Assembly: GCA_934097085.1 (NCBI GenBank)
Contig: CAKONK010000006.1
Location: 1 to 64,000, forward strand
Reading direction: 5' to 3'
Source of the DNA: an uncultured Bacilli bacterium
GTDB taxonomy: Bacteria > Bacillota_I > Bacilli_A > RF39 > UBA660
DNA length: 64,000 nucleotides
Made by a program: the position numbers and the translations under genes. The stretch's first letter is position 1. Each line of letters opens with the position of its first letter. The notes beneath the pieces are model-generated. The model saw only the letters and a program-made list of their open reading frames with translations, made no database searches and had not been told where the DNA came from. Shown here in pieces: positions 52,529 through 62,813 of the stretch.

Positions 52529-54145
52529 TTACTCTATAACTTTCATTATAAGTGGAAGTATTTGTTTTTTACGAGACATTATACCTGGTAAAAATATTCC
52601 TTCATAAGCATCTTGTAAATTAAAGGCATTTTTTATTAAATTTTTACTATTTTCATTATAAATTACATAACTTCCCTTTTTCAAAATATCAGTTATAAAT
52701 ATTAATACTGCTTTATAATTTATTTCACTCATTTCATTTAATTCATTAATATAACTATCTATATCTTTTTCAATTTCATCAAAATCCATAGTGGTAATAA
52801 CTGCTATACCATAATCTTTATCATTAACTGAATAATTTTTAAAATCTTGATGTATTAACTCTTTTACACTTAATCCCTTAATTGAGGATGCCTCTTTTAA
52901 CATTTGAATTCCATATTCATTTATATCTACCTTTGCAAGTTTTGCAAGGTCTTTCGAAGATTTTATATCATCTTCAGTTGTAGTTGGTGAGGAAAATAAA
53001 AGTGTATCTGAAATTAATGCTGATAATAAAAGACCTGCAATATCTCTTGGTATTTTAATTCTTTCTTTTATAAATTGTTCATATATAATCGTAGCGGTAC
53101 ATCCAAGCGGTTTACATAAAAATGTAATTGGTTCTTTAGTACCTATATCACCAAGATTATGATGATCCACTATCTCTAATATTTCAGCTTCCTCAAGTCC
53201 ATCAATAGATTGAGAATATGTATTATGGTCTACTAAAATAACTTTTTTCTTTTCATATTCATTCATATGAGTTACTTTAATAACTCCTAAACATTCATTA
53301 TTATCTTTAACAACTGGATAATTTGTATAACTTATTCTTTTTGTAAGTGATAAAAAATCAGTATAATAAGAATGAATATTAACAGTAGTAAGATTTCCCT
53401 CATTATTACATAAATTCTTAATATAACCAGTATTTGGAAGTAAAAAGCATATTGTTGCCGTAGAATGATTGCAAGTAATAATTGTTACATTATTTTTTCT
53501 AGCTTTTTTTAATAATCTTTCTGGAAGTACTCTTCCCCTTGTTAAAATAATTAATTTTACCTTTTTACTTATAGCATTTTCTATTATATGATATCTATCT
53601 CCGACTACTAAAATAGTATTTTCATCAAGTTCATTTTTTCTTGAAAACTCTTCATTTGAGCAAGTTATATAAATTGTTTTACCTAAAACTTCATCAATTT
53701 GTCCACATAAAATAGTTCCATCTAAAAGTTCTAATATATTTTTAAGTGATGTATGAAGTGTAGTTTTATCTTCGAGTGCAAGATAATTTACAACATCCTT
53801 TAAATTTATATAACCAGTTAATATCTTCTTTTCATCTACAAGTGGTATAGCATTTAAATCTTTATCTTTCATAAATTTAATAGTATTACCTATACTTTCA
53901 TATTCATTTATAAAGGCACCTTTTTCATATTTTAAATCTTTTATTTGTACTTTAACATCATTTAAATATGAAGGAACAGGTGTATTAAAATAATTTAAAA
54001 CATATTTTGTTCCATTATTAACTTGACCTATAACTTTAGGTGTTGCAGGTATTCCTTGCATATTTTTAAGGTATGCTAAAGCAATTGCACTACATACTGA
54101 ATCTGTATCTGGATTTTTATGACCAAAAACATATATTTGTTTCAT
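52529..54145 (-). CDS. ppaC: Manganese-dependent inorganic pyrophosphatase with CBS and DRTGG domains
   Basis: 538-aa DHH-family enzyme that splits PPi. Catalytic motifs: VFGHKNPDTDSVCSAIA (5-21) and EILEIVDHHNLGD (near 320, DHH). Between them an insertion carries two CBS-like halves (DLNAIPLVDEKKILTGYI, about 95, and TNYPVVKDNNECLGVI, about 275) and a DRTGG domain (about 120-230). In this family the CBS pair binds adenine nucleotides and tunes activity. A GGTGATA site precedes the ATG. Confidence 0.93.
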   Translation of the reverse strand: MKQIYVFGHKNPDTDSVCSAIALAYLKNMQGIPATPKVIGQVNNGTKYVLNYFNTPVPSYLNDVKVQIKDLKYEKGAFINEYESIGNTIKFMKDKDLNAIPLVDEKKILTGYINLKDVVNYLALEDKTTLHTSLKNILELLDGTILCGQIDEVLGKTIYITCSNEEFSRKNELDENTILVVGDRYHIIENAISKKVKLIILTRGRVLPERLLKKARKNNVTIITCNHSTATICFLLPNTGYIKNLCNNEGNLTTVNIHSYYTDFLSLTKRISYTNYPVVKDNNECLGVIKVTHMNEYEKKKVILVDHNTYSQSIDGLEEAEILEIVDHHNLGDIGTKEPITFLCKPLGCTATIIYEQFIKERIKIPRDIAGLLLSALISDTLLFSSPTTTEDDIKSSKDLAKLAKVDINEYGIQMLKEASSIKGLSVKELIHQDFKNYSVNDKDYGIAVITTMDFDEIEKDIDSYINELNEMSEINYKAVLIFITDILKKGSYVIYNENSKNLIKNAFNLQDAYEGIFLPGIMSRKKQILPLIMKVIE

Positions 54146-54302
54146 CTACTATCACCATATTAATGGTATCATATTTTTGATAAAATTTAAATAAAAAATT
54201 GGATTATACAGAATTGAAAAAAATATAAATTAATAGTTTTGTTAAAGATTACCATACTAATAAAGATAATAATATGATAAAATATGTTTGATTGGAGGAA
54301 GT

Positions 54303-56249
54303 ATGTTTAAATTAGTTAGTAAATTCTCCCCTGCTGGAGATCAAAATGAAGCAATAGATAAATTAGTGGATGGCTTAAATAATCATGAAAAAAATCAAGT
54401 TCTTTTGGGAGCCACTGGTACGGGAAAAACCTTTACAATTGCTAATGTTATAGAAAAAACTGGTAAACCTACTTTAGTTTTATCACATAATAAAACACTT
54501 GCTGGACAACTTTATGCCGAACTTAAGGAAATGTTTCCAGAAAACCATGTAGAATACTTTGTATCATACTATGATTATTACCAACCAGAGGCATATGTAC
54601 CATCATCAGATACATATATTGAAAAAGATTCCTCAATAAATGATGAAATCGATGAACTAAGACATAAAGCAACTTCTGCGCTTATTAATTATGATGATGT
54701 AATAGTTGTATCAAGTGTATCATGTATATATAATATAGGTCAAAAAGAAGATTACGAAAAAAATATGTTTGTTATAAATATTGGTGATACATTTTCAAGA
54801 AATTTTATTATTAATAAACTAGTTGATATGACTTATGAAAGAAATGAACTTGATTTTCATCGTGGAACATTTAGAGTTCGTGGAAATAGTATTGATATAG
54901 TTCCAATCAATGAAAAAAGTGAAGCAATAAGAATTGATTTGGATGATGATAAAGTTGAAAGTATTACTATATTTGACCCTCTTACAGGAAGTGTCCTTAA
55001 AAGAAAACAAACTGTTATAATATCTCCAGCATCACTTTTTGTAACAAGTAAAGAAACTTTAGAAAAAGCAGTAGCTAATATCAAAAAAGAACTCGATGAA
55101 AGACTTAAAGAACTTCATGAAAATGGTAAACTTATCGAGGAACAAAGATTAAAAGAAAGAACTAACTATGATATGGAAATGCTTCTTGAAACAGGATTTT
55201 GTAATGGAATCGAAAACTATTCAAGGCACCTATCTTTAAAGGAAGCCGGAGAAACGCCAACAACTCTTATGGACTTTTTCCCTAAAGACTACCTTTTAGT
55301 AATTGATGAAAGTCATGTAACCCTCCCTCAAGTACGAGCAATGTATAATGGAGATAGAATGCGTAAACAAACTTTAGTGGATTATGGGTTTAGACTTCCC
55401 TCAGCTCTTGATAATAGACCATTAAAGTTCGAAGAATTTAATGAAAAAATTAATGAAGTTATATATGTATCAGCTACTCCTGGTGATTATGAACTATCAC
55501 TTACTGGTGGAAAATATATAGAGCAAATTATAAGACCTACAGGACTACTTGACCCTACTATTGAAGTTAAGAAAACTGAAGGACAAATTGATGATATAGT
55601 TTCACAAATTAATCTATGTAAAGAAAAAAATGAAAGAGTGTTAATTACTACATTAACTATCAAAATGAGTGAGGAACTAACAGATTATTTAAAAAATCTT
55701 AATATTAAAGTTGCTTATTTACATAATGAAATTAAAACTTTAGATAGACTTAAAATTATTCACGATTTAAGATGTGGTAAATATGATTGTATTGTTGGTA
55801 TTAACCTTTTAAGGGAGGGATTAGATATTCCTGAAGTAAGCCTTATTTGTATACTTGATGCTGATAAACAAGGTTTTTTACGAAGCACAAGAAGTTTAAT
55901 TCAAACTATCGGAAGGGCCGCAAGAAATAAAAATGGTCATGTTATTATGTATGCTGATACTATTTCAGATGCTATGAATGAAGCAATTAAAGAAACCTCA
56001 AGAAGAAGATCCATTCAAGAAAAATATAATAAAGACCATGGAATTATTCCTCAAACAATTATAAAAAGTATTAAAGATATACCTACTACTGATGAAGAAA
56101 ATAAGGAAAGCAAGAAAATGAGTAAACAATCTAAGAAAGAAATGCTAATTAAAATAGAAAATGAAATGAAAGAGGCTGCTAAAGCATTAGACTTTGAAAA
56201 AGCAATGGAACTTCGAGATATTTTATTTGAACTAAAAGAAAAGAAATAA
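54303..56249 (+). CDS. uvrB: Excinuclease ABC subunit B
   Basis: 648-aa DNA-damage recognition helicase of nucleotide excision repair. Walker [11 protein letters not shown] (near 38), beta-hairpin region [21 protein letters not shown] (landmarks YYQPEAYVP, near 93), Walker B DESH (near 335), helicase motif [11 protein letters not shown] (near 540) and a C-terminal UvrC-binding UVR motif ending [19 protein letters not shown] (near 625). The start at 54303 follows TTGGAGGA. No uvrA is next to it. Confidence 0.97.
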   Translation: MFKLVSKFSPAGDQNEAIDKLVDGLNNHEKNQVLLGATGTGKTFTIANVIEKTGKPTLVLSHNKTLAGQLYAELKEMFPENHVEYFVSYYDYYQPEAYVPSSDTYIEKDSSINDEIDELRHKATSALINYDDVIVVSSVSCIYNIGQKEDYEKNMFVINIGDTFSRNFIINKLVDMTYERNELDFHRGTFRVRGNSIDIVPINEKSEAIRIDLDDDKVESITIFDPLTGSVLKRKQTVIISPASLFVTSKETLEKAVANIKKELDERLKELHENGKLIEEQRLKERTNYDMEMLLETGFCNGIENYSRHLSLKEAGETPTTLMDFFPKDYLLVIDESHVTLPQVRAMYNGDRMRKQTLVDYGFRLPSALDNRPLKFEEFNEKINEVIYVSATPGDYELSLTGGKYIEQIIRPTGLLDPTIEVKKTEGQIDDIVSQINLCKEKNERVLITTLTIKMSEELTDYLKNLNIKVAYLHNEIKTLDRLKIIHDLRCGKYDCIVGINLLREGLDIPEVSLICILDADKQGFLRSTRSLIQTIGRAARNKNGHVIMYADTISDAMNEAIKETSRRRSIQEKYNKDHGIIPQTIIKSIKDIPTTDEENKESKKMSKQSKKEMLIKIENEMKEAAKALDFEKAMELRDILFELKEKK

Positions 56250-56277
56250 ATTACAAACTAGTTTATTTCTTTTTTAT
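56241..56277. terminator. Bidirectional terminator between uvrB and queH
   Basis: AAAGAAATAAA pairs with TTTATTTCTTT, with T-rich runs on each outgoing strand. It overlaps both stop codons. Confidence 0.7.
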
Positions 56278-56872
56278 TTTCTTTTGAATAAATACATCCA
56301 CAATAATTTTGTCTATATAAATTATACTCTTTTGAGTATTCAATAGATTTTTTATAGCCATCTTCTTTTTTAAAGTCCGAATATAAATACTTTATATCAT
56401 ATTTTTTCTCGAGCATATTCCCTATTTCATTTAATACTCGAGAATTTTTAAAAGGACTAACTGATAAAGTTGTACAAAAATAATCAAAATTATTTTCTTT
56501 AGCAAGAATTGCAGTCTTTTCCATCCTTAAAGTATAACACTTATGACATCTTTCTCCACCTTCGGGTATATTCTCCAAACCTTTAGCAATATTCTTAAAT
56601 TTTTCATTTTCATAATCACAATCTAAAAATGATATTTGATTTTTACTGGGAAATGACTTGATAAACCTTTTTTGTTCCTCTTTTCTTTTTTCATATTCAG
56701 AAAATGGTTCAATATTTGGATTATAATATAAAACGGTTACTAAAAAGTAATCTGATAATCTTGCAAGTACTTGAGATGAGCAAGGTGCACAGCAACTATG
56801 TAATAAAACTCTAGGAGTTCCTTTTATATTTTTTATTATGTCTTTAAAAACATTATCATAATTAATATTCAT
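56258..56872 (-). CDS. queH: Epoxyqueuosine reductase QueH
   Basis: 204-aa enzyme (formerly DUF208) that performs the last step of queuosine synthesis on tRNA. It binds iron-sulfur and metal via Cys motifs HSCCAPCSS (near 27-35), GGERCHKCYTLRM (near 105) and the late NYCGCIYSK. The start at 56872 follows AAAGGGAAA; a longer upstream frame is not needed. Its length fits QueH rather than the larger QueG. Confidence 0.93.
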   Translation of the reverse strand: MNINYDNVFKDIIKNIKGTPRVLLHSCCAPCSSQVLARLSDYFLVTVLYYNPNIEPFSEYEKRKEEQKRFIKSFPSKNQISFLDCDYENEKFKNIAKGLENIPEGGERCHKCYTLRMEKTAILAKENNFDYFCTTLSVSPFKNSRVLNEIGNMLEKKYDIKYLYSDFKKEDGYKKSIEYSKEYNLYRQNYCGCIYSKENKKEIN

Positions 56873-56949
56873 ATTATTTTCCCTTTCACAAAGTATTTTA
56901 TCACTTTTATCTTTAATTTCAAAGAAAAAGTACACCTTTTTGGCATACT

Positions 56950-58584
56950 TTAAACTTCTTGAACAACAGCTATAATCATTGGCTTACATTCAGTTTCTTC
57001 GTATAGGTATTTACCTAATTCCTCTCTAATTTGAGTTCTAATTAAATTATAATCAACATATTTAGGAGTTATATTATCATTAATAACCTTTTCACATATC
57101 TTTTTAATTTCCTCAATCATCTCTTTAGAATCTTTAACATAAATAAATCCACGAGTAACTATTTCAGGTCCTACCAAAAGAACTTTTTCTTTCTTGGATA
57201 CAGTTGCACTAATTAAAACTATTCCATTTTCCGCTAAAACTTCTCTATCTTTGATAACTAAATCGCCAATATCATCGGAACTTTTACCATCAATAAATAT
57301 ATCATCAACATTAAAGTGTTCAAATTTATCTTGAAGTACTTTACCATCAATATTAACAACATCACCATTTTGTTTTAAAATGATATTTTCATTACTAATT
57401 CCTAATGAAGAAGCAACATTTGCATTACCTACCATATAACGATAATCGCCTTTTACAGGCATATAGTATGTAGGATTTACAAGTTTTATCATAAGCATTA
57501 AATCCTCTTTTGAGGCATGTTGAAGTATTGAATAACTTTTAGGAATATCAACAACATTACAGCCATATTTTGCAAGTTCATTTTCTATTTTAACAAATAA
57601 TTTTTCACTACTATCATATTTAGGTTCTGCAAAAACAATAGTATCAGTCGGATGTAAATTTACAAATTTATCATAACCTGTAAATATCTTATTTATATTT
57701 GCATAGGGATTTGCTCTATCATCACTAATAAGAACAATTGCATTACTATCTTTTAAATTACCTAGATCACCAATGATTCCCTCTTCAACAGTTAGATATT
57801 TATTCTCTATTGAATAGTTAATCATATTTTGTAATTTTTTACCCATAACAACTACTTTTCTATGAGTATTTGCACAAGCATTAAATATTTCTTCAATAGT
57901 ATATAAATGATCTGGTAATACGCTGAAAATAATTCTTTTTTCATTATGTTTTATAATATCTTTGAAAAACGAAGTTAGTTTATGTTTCGGTGAGGTATGT
58001 CCCGGATTTTCAGAAAATATAGATTCACATAAAAGTGCAAGAACACCTTGTTTTCCAATGTATGCAATTTTTCCTAAATCCATTTCATAGTGTCCCATCA
58101 TCGCTGGATCTATAGTAAAGTCTCCAGTATAACAAACTGACCCATCAGGTGTATTTAAAACATACATTACTGCATCTGGTACAGAATGTGACATTTCAAT
58201 TGGAAATATTGAGCAAGCTCCAAAATTCATCTTTTTATGAGCTTTTATTTCAATAATATTTTCCTCATTTACACCATCTTCTATTAAACAAAACTTAGTA
58301 AATTTTGTTGCATATATTTTAAGTGTTGGAATTTGATTTAATAAATCTACTACACTACCCATATTTTCTTGATGACCATGAGTTATGAATACACCCTTAA
58401 TTCTTTTTTTATTTTTTATTAAATAACTAAAATCAGGTATTATATAATCAATTCCTAAAAGATTACCTGTAGCATATTTTAAACCAGCATCAAAAACAAA
58501 TATATCGTTATCTACCTCGACAACATAGCAGTTTTTTCCATTTTCATTTAAACCGCCCAAACCAAAAATTTTTATTTTACACAT
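56950..58584 (-). CDS. Ribonuclease J paralogue with altered metal site
   Basis: 544-aa RNase J fold: metallo-beta-lactamase domain, beta-CASP insertion (about 205-350) and C-terminal domain. The motif that is usually HGHEDHIG reads HGHQENMG here (69-76), so the Asp and His of the metal site are Glu and Asn. The later ligand in PVHGEYR is Lys (PVKGDYR). SHSVPD and YTGDF are intact. Similar losses occur in RNase J2 partners, so this is probably the non-catalytic half of a J1-J2-type complex. The gene start (58584) follows a weak GAGTGAT. Confidence 0.88.
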   Translation of the reverse strand: MCKIKIFGLGGLNENGKNCYVVEVDNDIFVFDAGLKYATGNLLGIDYIIPDFSYLIKNKKRIKGVFITHGHQENMGSVVDLLNQIPTLKIYATKFTKFCLIEDGVNEENIIEIKAHKKMNFGACSIFPIEMSHSVPDAVMYVLNTPDGSVCYTGDFTIDPAMMGHYEMDLGKIAYIGKQGVLALLCESIFSENPGHTSPKHKLTSFFKDIIKHNEKRIIFSVLPDHLYTIEEIFNACANTHRKVVVMGKKLQNMINYSIENKYLTVEEGIIGDLGNLKDSNAIVLISDDRANPYANINKIFTGYDKFVNLHPTDTIVFAEPKYDSSEKLFVKIENELAKYGCNVVDIPKSYSILQHASKEDLMLMIKLVNPTYYMPVKGDYRYMVGNANVASSLGISNENIILKQNGDVVNIDGKVLQDKFEHFNVDDIFIDGKSSDDIGDLVIKDREVLAENGIVLISATVSKKEKVLLVGPEIVTRGFIYVKDSKEMIEEIKKICEKVINDNITPKYVDYNLIRTQIREELGKYLYEETECKPMIIAVVQEV

Positions 58585-58769
58585 AATTATCACTCTTTTC
58601 TATAAAGTTTTCTTGGCTACAAGTATTTTACCAAATTATCTGTAAAATATCAAGTAGCACAAATTTTGATATCAAAAATGCCATAAAACTAATCTTTTAA
58701 TACAAAAGTGCTTGAAAGTTACTAAAACATTTGATAAAATAGTTATGCAAAAAGGAAGGAAGAAAAATT

Positions 58770-59033
58770 ATGGCAAATATCAAAAGTTCAAAAAAAGCAA
58801 TTAAAGTTATCGCAAAAAAAACTGATAATAACCATGAAGCAAAAGCTAAAGTTAAAAATTTAATCAAAGATATAGAAAAATTAATTGCCGCTGAAGATAA
58901 AGAAGGCGCTTCTAAGTTATATAAAGATTTTCAAAAAGCATGCGATAATGCATTAAGTAAAGGCTTAATTAAAGCTAATACTGCTGATAGACAAAAATCA
59001 AGATTATCATTAAAAATCAAAAATATGAAGTAG
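58770..59033 (+). CDS. rpsT: 30S ribosomal protein S20
   Basis: 87-aa basic helical protein that binds 16S rRNA early. The pattern MANIKSSKKAIKVIAKKT, then KVKNLIKDIEKL and LSKGLIKANTADRQKSRLS is that of S20. The ATG follows AAGGAAGG. Monocistronic, with a terminator just after. Confidence 0.95.
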   Translation: MANIKSSKKAIKVIAKKTDNNHEAKAKVKNLIKDIEKLIAAEDKEGASKLYKDFQKACDNALSKGLIKANTADRQKSRLSLKIKNMK

Positions 59034-59058
59034 TTAATAAAAACTGCTTTTTTTATTT
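59028..59058 (+). terminator. Intrinsic terminator after rpsT
   Basis: AAGTAGTT/AACTGCTT hairpin followed by T7 at the rpsT stop codon. Confidence 0.7.
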
Positions 59059-59082
59059 ATATTTTTTTGTTAAAATATTCTT

Positions 59083-60051
59083 ATGAAGAAATTTATTATT
59101 AGCATTATATGTGCTTTATTATTATTAGTTATATCATATAAATCAAATTATATTAGTGATTTTATTGCCAAAAAAATTACAGGTAATCAAGAGGTAATTA
59201 TAAAAGAAAAAAATGAATATGCCAAAAATGATAACTTTATTTTTATTCAAAATACTGATAGTTTTGTACCATATTCCTATAATGATTTATTAAAAATAAT
59301 CTACACCACTATTAACTATGGTTGGGACTTTTTTACCTTTTATTGCCCTAGTGAATATGAAAAATGTATCAATGATGTAGAAAACATTTCTAAAGATGAC
59401 ATTACCCTTACTCATATAAATAACTATGTTCATCCTTATAATAGTTTTACCAATATTAAAACAAGTATAATGGAATCTGGTGAAATAACAATTGAAATAA
59501 ACTATCTATATAATAAAGAGCAAATTGCCAAAATCGAAGATAAAACAAACTCACTATTAAAGGAGCTTATAAATGATAATATGACAAATTATGAAAAAAT
59601 TAAAGTATTACATGACCATATAATAAACAATGCAAAATATGATGTTGAAAGAAATAAAAATGGAGATAGTAAATACTTATCATATCTTGCTTATGGTCCC
59701 TTATTCGAAGGTTATGCCACTTGCAACGGCTATACAGACTTAATGGCAATTTATTTAACAAAACTTGGTATTCCAAATTATAAAATAGCTACCACTAAAA
59801 GTTCTAAAAGTTCTTCGAATGGACATATTTGGAACGCAGTAAATCTTGATGGAAAATTTTTACATTTAGACCTAACTTGGGATGACCCAGTTAGTGATGA
59901 TGGTAAAGATTATTTATATCATAAGTACTTTTTAATTGATACTAAATCACTTATGGAAGTTGATTCAGGTAAAGTAGAAATCGAAGAACATAACTTTGAT
60001 AAAAATTATTACCTAGAATTTAATGATAAAATTATTGAACTAAAAAAATAA
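59083..60051 (+). CDS. Exported transglutaminase-like protein
   Basis: 322-aa protein with an N-terminal signal anchor (about 4-20). A transglutaminase-like core is clear: Cys in FEGYATCNGYTDLMAIYLTK (near 217), His in SNGHIWNAVNLDGKF (near 247) and Asp in FLHLDLTWDDPV (near 262). The YDVERN and YLYHKYFLID motifs are typical of the Tgl-like family with cell-envelope roles. The ATG is seven bases after a TAAAAT -10, with no Shine-Dalgarno, so the mRNA may be leaderless. Substrate unknown. Confidence 0.82.
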   Translation: MKKFIISIICALLLLVISYKSNYISDFIAKKITGNQEVIIKEKNEYAKNDNFIFIQNTDSFVPYSYNDLLKIIYTTINYGWDFFTFYCPSEYEKCINDVENISKDDITLTHINNYVHPYNSFTNIKTSIMESGEITIEINYLYNKEQIAKIEDKTNSLLKELINDNMTNYEKIKVLHDHIINNAKYDVERNKNGDSKYLSYLAYGPLFEGYATCNGYTDLMAIYLTKLGIPNYKIATTKSSKSSSNGHIWNAVNLDGKFLHLDLTWDDPVSDDGKDYLYHKYFLIDTKSLMEVDSGKVEIEEHNFDKNYYLEFNDKIIELKK

Positions 60052-60073
60052 AGAAACTACTCTTTATTTTTTG
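60047..60073. terminator. Bidirectional terminator
   Basis: AATAAAG/CTTTATT hairpin with T runs on both strands, shared by the convergent transglutaminase-like gene and miaA. Confidence 0.65.
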
Positions 60074-60914
60074 TTTGAATAAAATTAATAACTTCATTTT
60101 CAGTTTGAGAAAAATCATTAAAATTTGTATTAAACCAAGTAACTGGTAATTGATTATTAAACCAAGTATATTGTCTTTTTACATAATGTCTAGTATTTTT
60201 CTTAATTAATTCAATTGCCTCATTTAACTGTATTTCACCATTTAAATACTTTATTATTTCTTTATAACCAATTGCTCTTTTTAAAATATTACTTTCAGGG
60301 TATTTTTCATATAAATTTTTTACCTCATTTAAAAGTCCATTTTCTATCATTTTATCAACTCTTTTATTACATCTATCATATAAAATGTCTCTATCACATG
60401 TAAGGCCAATAAATATTGCATCATATACAGAAGCATCTTTATTAGTTTCCGTTTTTTCACGATTTAAAAAGTTTATTAATCTTACTCTATTATTTTTATG
60501 TAAGTTATGATTAGGATCTTTTTTATTTGCTAAAGCAAAAAGTTCATCATTAGTTAAATCATCATAATTATTTTTATGCATTTTTTCAAATTTATAATCG
60601 TATAATAAAGCTTTTATGTATAACCCTGTTCCTCCGACAATAACTATATTTTTACCCTCATATTTATTTAAAATATTTCTTGCATCATTTTGATAATCGC
60701 TTACACTATAGTCTTCATTTGGACTCACTATATCAAACAAAAAATGCTTTCTTTCACCCATTTCCTCTTTAGTTATTTTAGCACTTCCGATATCAAGTTC
60801 TTTATAAATTTGCGTTGCATCAGCATTAAGTACTATTGCATCAAATTTTTCCGCAAGAGTTTCAGAAAGTTTTGTTTTACCAATTCCCGTAGGACCACAT
60901 ACACATATAATCAT
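60057..60914 (-). CDS. miaA: tRNA dimethylallyltransferase
   Basis: 285-aa enzyme that adds the dimethylallyl group to A37 of tRNAs reading UNN codons. P-loop GPTGIGKTKLSE (7-18), the DATQIYKELDIGSAKIT region (about 33-49), and the late LKRAIGYKEI (near 222). I start it at the ATG at 60914, which follows GAAAGGAAAAG. It is divergent from tmcAL; both act on tRNA. Confidence 0.96.
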   Translation of the reverse strand: MIICVCGPTGIGKTKLSETLAEKFDAIVLNADATQIYKELDIGSAKITKEEMGERKHFLFDIVSPNEDYSVSDYQNDARNILNKYEGKNIVIVGGTGLYIKALLYDYKFEKMHKNNYDDLTNDELFALANKKDPNHNLHKNNRVRLINFLNREKTETNKDASVYDAIFIGLTCDRDILYDRCNKRVDKMIENGLLNEVKNLYEKYPESNILKRAIGYKEIIKYLNGEIQLNEAIELIKKNTRHYVKRQYTWFNNQLPVTWFNTNFNDFSQTENEVINFIQTKNKE

Positions 60915-60947
60915 AACTTTTCCTTTCACAATTATTATAAATATAAA

Positions 60948-60976
60948 TTGACAAATATGCAAATATTTTATATATT
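60948..60976 (+). promoter_or_regulatory. Promoter giving a leaderless tmcAL mRNA
   Basis: TTGACA (60948-60953), 17-bp spacer, TATATT (60971-60976). The predicted +1 is the A of the ATG at 60983. Confidence 0.75.
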
Positions 60977-60982
60977 AAGTTC

Positions 60983-62086
60983 ATGGAAATAATAGGTTTA
61001 ATCGCGGAATATAATCCGCTACATAATGGGCATTTGTACCATATCAATAAAATTAAAGAAAAATATCCAGATAGTTTACTTGTTTTAGTACTTAATGGAT
61101 ACTTTTTACAAAGAGGTGAAGTTTCAATTATATCAAAATATGATAAAGCACTCTTAGCTTTAGAATATGGAGTTGATATAGTAATAAGTCTTCCTACTTT
61201 ATATGGAGTTCAAAGTGCTGATACTTTTGCTGATATCTCTATTAAGTTACTTAACTATTTAAAAGTTAATAAAATTATTTTTGGTAGTGAAACAAATGAT
61301 ATAAATAAACTTACATTACTTGCTAAAAAGTCTCTAGAACTTGATGAAAGTGATGATTTAAAAAAGACTTTAAAAAGTGGTATTAATTACCCTACGGCTC
61401 TTAGTAAAGTTATAAATGAATCATTTACATATAACTCTAATGATCTTTTGGGAATATGTTATATAAAATCAATTATCAAAAATAGTTTTAATATTAAAGC
61501 AGAAACTATTCAAAGAACGAATGATTATTTAGATACTAACTCTTGTGAAGATATTGTTAGTGCTTCGAATATAAGGCAAAAAATAAAGGACAACATTGAT
61601 ATTTCAAAACATTTACCTACTCTTTCAAAAGAAAAAATATGTACTTATGATGAAACTTTATTATTTAATCTAATTAAAATTTTAATTCTTAATGATAACA
61701 TATCTGATATTTTAGATGTAGATATAAACTTATATAATATGCTTAAAAATAATATTCAAAATGTTAATAATATGGAAGAACTTTTAAAGGTATTAAAGTC
61801 TAAAAAATATACTTATAACAAACTTAACAGAATGCTTATTCATATTCTTCTTGGAATTAAAAAAGAATATACTAAAGAAGATATTTCTTATTTAAATATA
61901 ATTGGTTTAAGTCAAAATGGTAAAAAATATTTAAATAGTATAAAAAAAGATATTGTTATTCCACTTAAGCCCGATAAAAACTCTATTATTTATAAACTAG
62001 ATATTAAATCAAGCATTATTTATGATATGTTAACTAGCAAAAATGAATATAAAAAAGAACTAGCAAATAAACCAATTATTTACTAG
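60983..62086 (+). CDS. tmcAL: tRNA(Met) cytidine acetate ligase TmcAL
   Basis: 367-aa nucleotidyltransferase (YlbM family) that makes N4-acetylcytidine at the wobble of elongator tRNA-Met from acetate and ATP. The HIGH-like motif is in GLIAEYNPLHNGHLYHI (5-21). LNGYFLQRGEVSIISKYDKALLALEYGVD (landmarks FLQRGE and YDKALLAL, near 40-58) and ADTFADI are typical. No Shine-Dalgarno; promoter-to-ATG spacing implies a leaderless mRNA. Its final ELANKPIIY codons plus terminator are repeated 757 bp downstream, after the toxin-antitoxin pair. Confidence 0.94.
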   Translation: MEIIGLIAEYNPLHNGHLYHINKIKEKYPDSLLVLVLNGYFLQRGEVSIISKYDKALLALEYGVDIVISLPTLYGVQSADTFADISIKLLNYLKVNKIIFGSETNDINKLTLLAKKSLELDESDDLKKTLKSGINYPTALSKVINESFTYNSNDLLGICYIKSIIKNSFNIKAETIQRTNDYLDTNSCEDIVSASNIRQKIKDNIDISKHLPTLSKEKICTYDETLLFNLIKILILNDNISDILDVDINLYNMLKNNIQNVNNMEELLKVLKSKKYTYNKLNRMLIHILLGIKKEYTKEDISYLNIIGLSQNGKKYLNSIKKDIVIPLKPDKNSIIYKLDIKSSIIYDMLTSKNEYKKELANKPIIY

Positions 62087-62092
62087 TTTTTT
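62057..62092. repeat. 36-bp direct repeat, copy 1 (tmcAL 3' end and terminator)
   Basis: 35 of 36 bases match 62814-62849. It encodes the last nine residues of TmcAL and its terminator: AACTAG-AAATAA pairs with TTATTT-CTAGTT, followed by T7. Confidence 0.85.
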
Positions 62093-62215
62093 TGTTTTAA
62101 AAATATCGTAATGTATATATTTGATATATATTATATATACATTGTGTATATTTTTATTGACAAATCATAATATATATGGTATAAATAATATGTAACAAAA
62201 AGGCAGGTGAAAAAA

Positions 62216-62506
62216 ATGGAAAGTTTATCTAACGGTGTAATAAATGTTCATGTAGACCCAAAAGACAAAAAAGAAGTAAATATAATTTTAAAGGATTTAG
62301 GATTAAATATGACCACATTAATAAACATGATGCTAAAACAAGTAATAAAAAAAAGAGCCATACCATTTGAAATATCATCAACATTAAATAGTGAGGTTGA
62401 AGAAGCTTTAAAAGAAAGCATAATAATTGAAAATGAAATTAAGTCTGGCAAAAGAAAAGGCTATAACAATGTTGATGAAATGATGAGGTCTATTATTGAT
62501 GATTGA
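62216..62506 (+). CDS. RelB/DinJ-type antitoxin
   Basis: 96-aa antitoxin. The N-terminal ribbon-helix-helix segment (INVHVDPKDKKEVNIILKDL and GLNMTTLINMML, about 9-40) binds DNA and represses the operon. The PFEI motif near 51 is characteristic of RelB/DinJ. The acidic C-terminus neutralises the toxin. The ATG at 62216 follows GCAGGTG. A TTGACA-17-TATAAA promoter is just upstream (62157-62185), with a large AT-rich inverted repeat above it. Overlaps the toxin gene by 8 bp. Confidence 0.88.
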   Translation: MESLSNGVINVHVDPKDKKEVNIILKDLGLNMTTLINMMLKQVIKKRAIPFEISSTLNSEVEEALKESIIIENEIKSGKRKGYNNVDEMMRSIIDD

Positions 62507-62807
62507 TTACAGTATAAATACGAAATGTAAAATTGAGTATACAACGTGTTTTAAAAAACAATTAAAAAAAATAATTAAGCAAGGGAAAGATTTTGAAATT
62601 CTTTACAAAGTAATAGAAATGCTTGCAAATCAAGAAAAATTACCATCAAAATATAAAAATCACAATTTAATAAATGACAATACATATCGTGATTGCATGG
62701 AATGTCATTTAAAGTCTGATTGGCTTCTTGTTTATAAATATATTGATAATAATTTAGTTTTGTTATTGGTTTCTACAGGAAGTCATAGTGAAATATTAAA
62801 TAAATAA
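62499..62807 (+). CDS. YafQ-family mRNA interferase toxin
   Basis: 102-aa RelE-superfamily toxin. The YafQ core is complete: HNLINDNTYRDCMECHLKSDWLLVYK (landmarks NHNL, YRDC, CHLKSDWLL, about 54-78) and the C-terminal TGSHSEIL with the last catalytic His. YafQ cleaves in-frame mRNA codons on the ribosome. The start lies within the antitoxin stop region (ATGATTGA overlap), the usual order of antitoxin then toxin. Confidence 0.9.
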   Translation: MIDYSINTKCKIEYTTCFKKQLKKIIKQGKDFEILYKVIEMLANQEKLPSKYKNHNLINDNTYRDCMECHLKSDWLLVYKYIDNNLVLLLVSTGSHSEILNK

Positions 62808-62813
62808 TTAATT

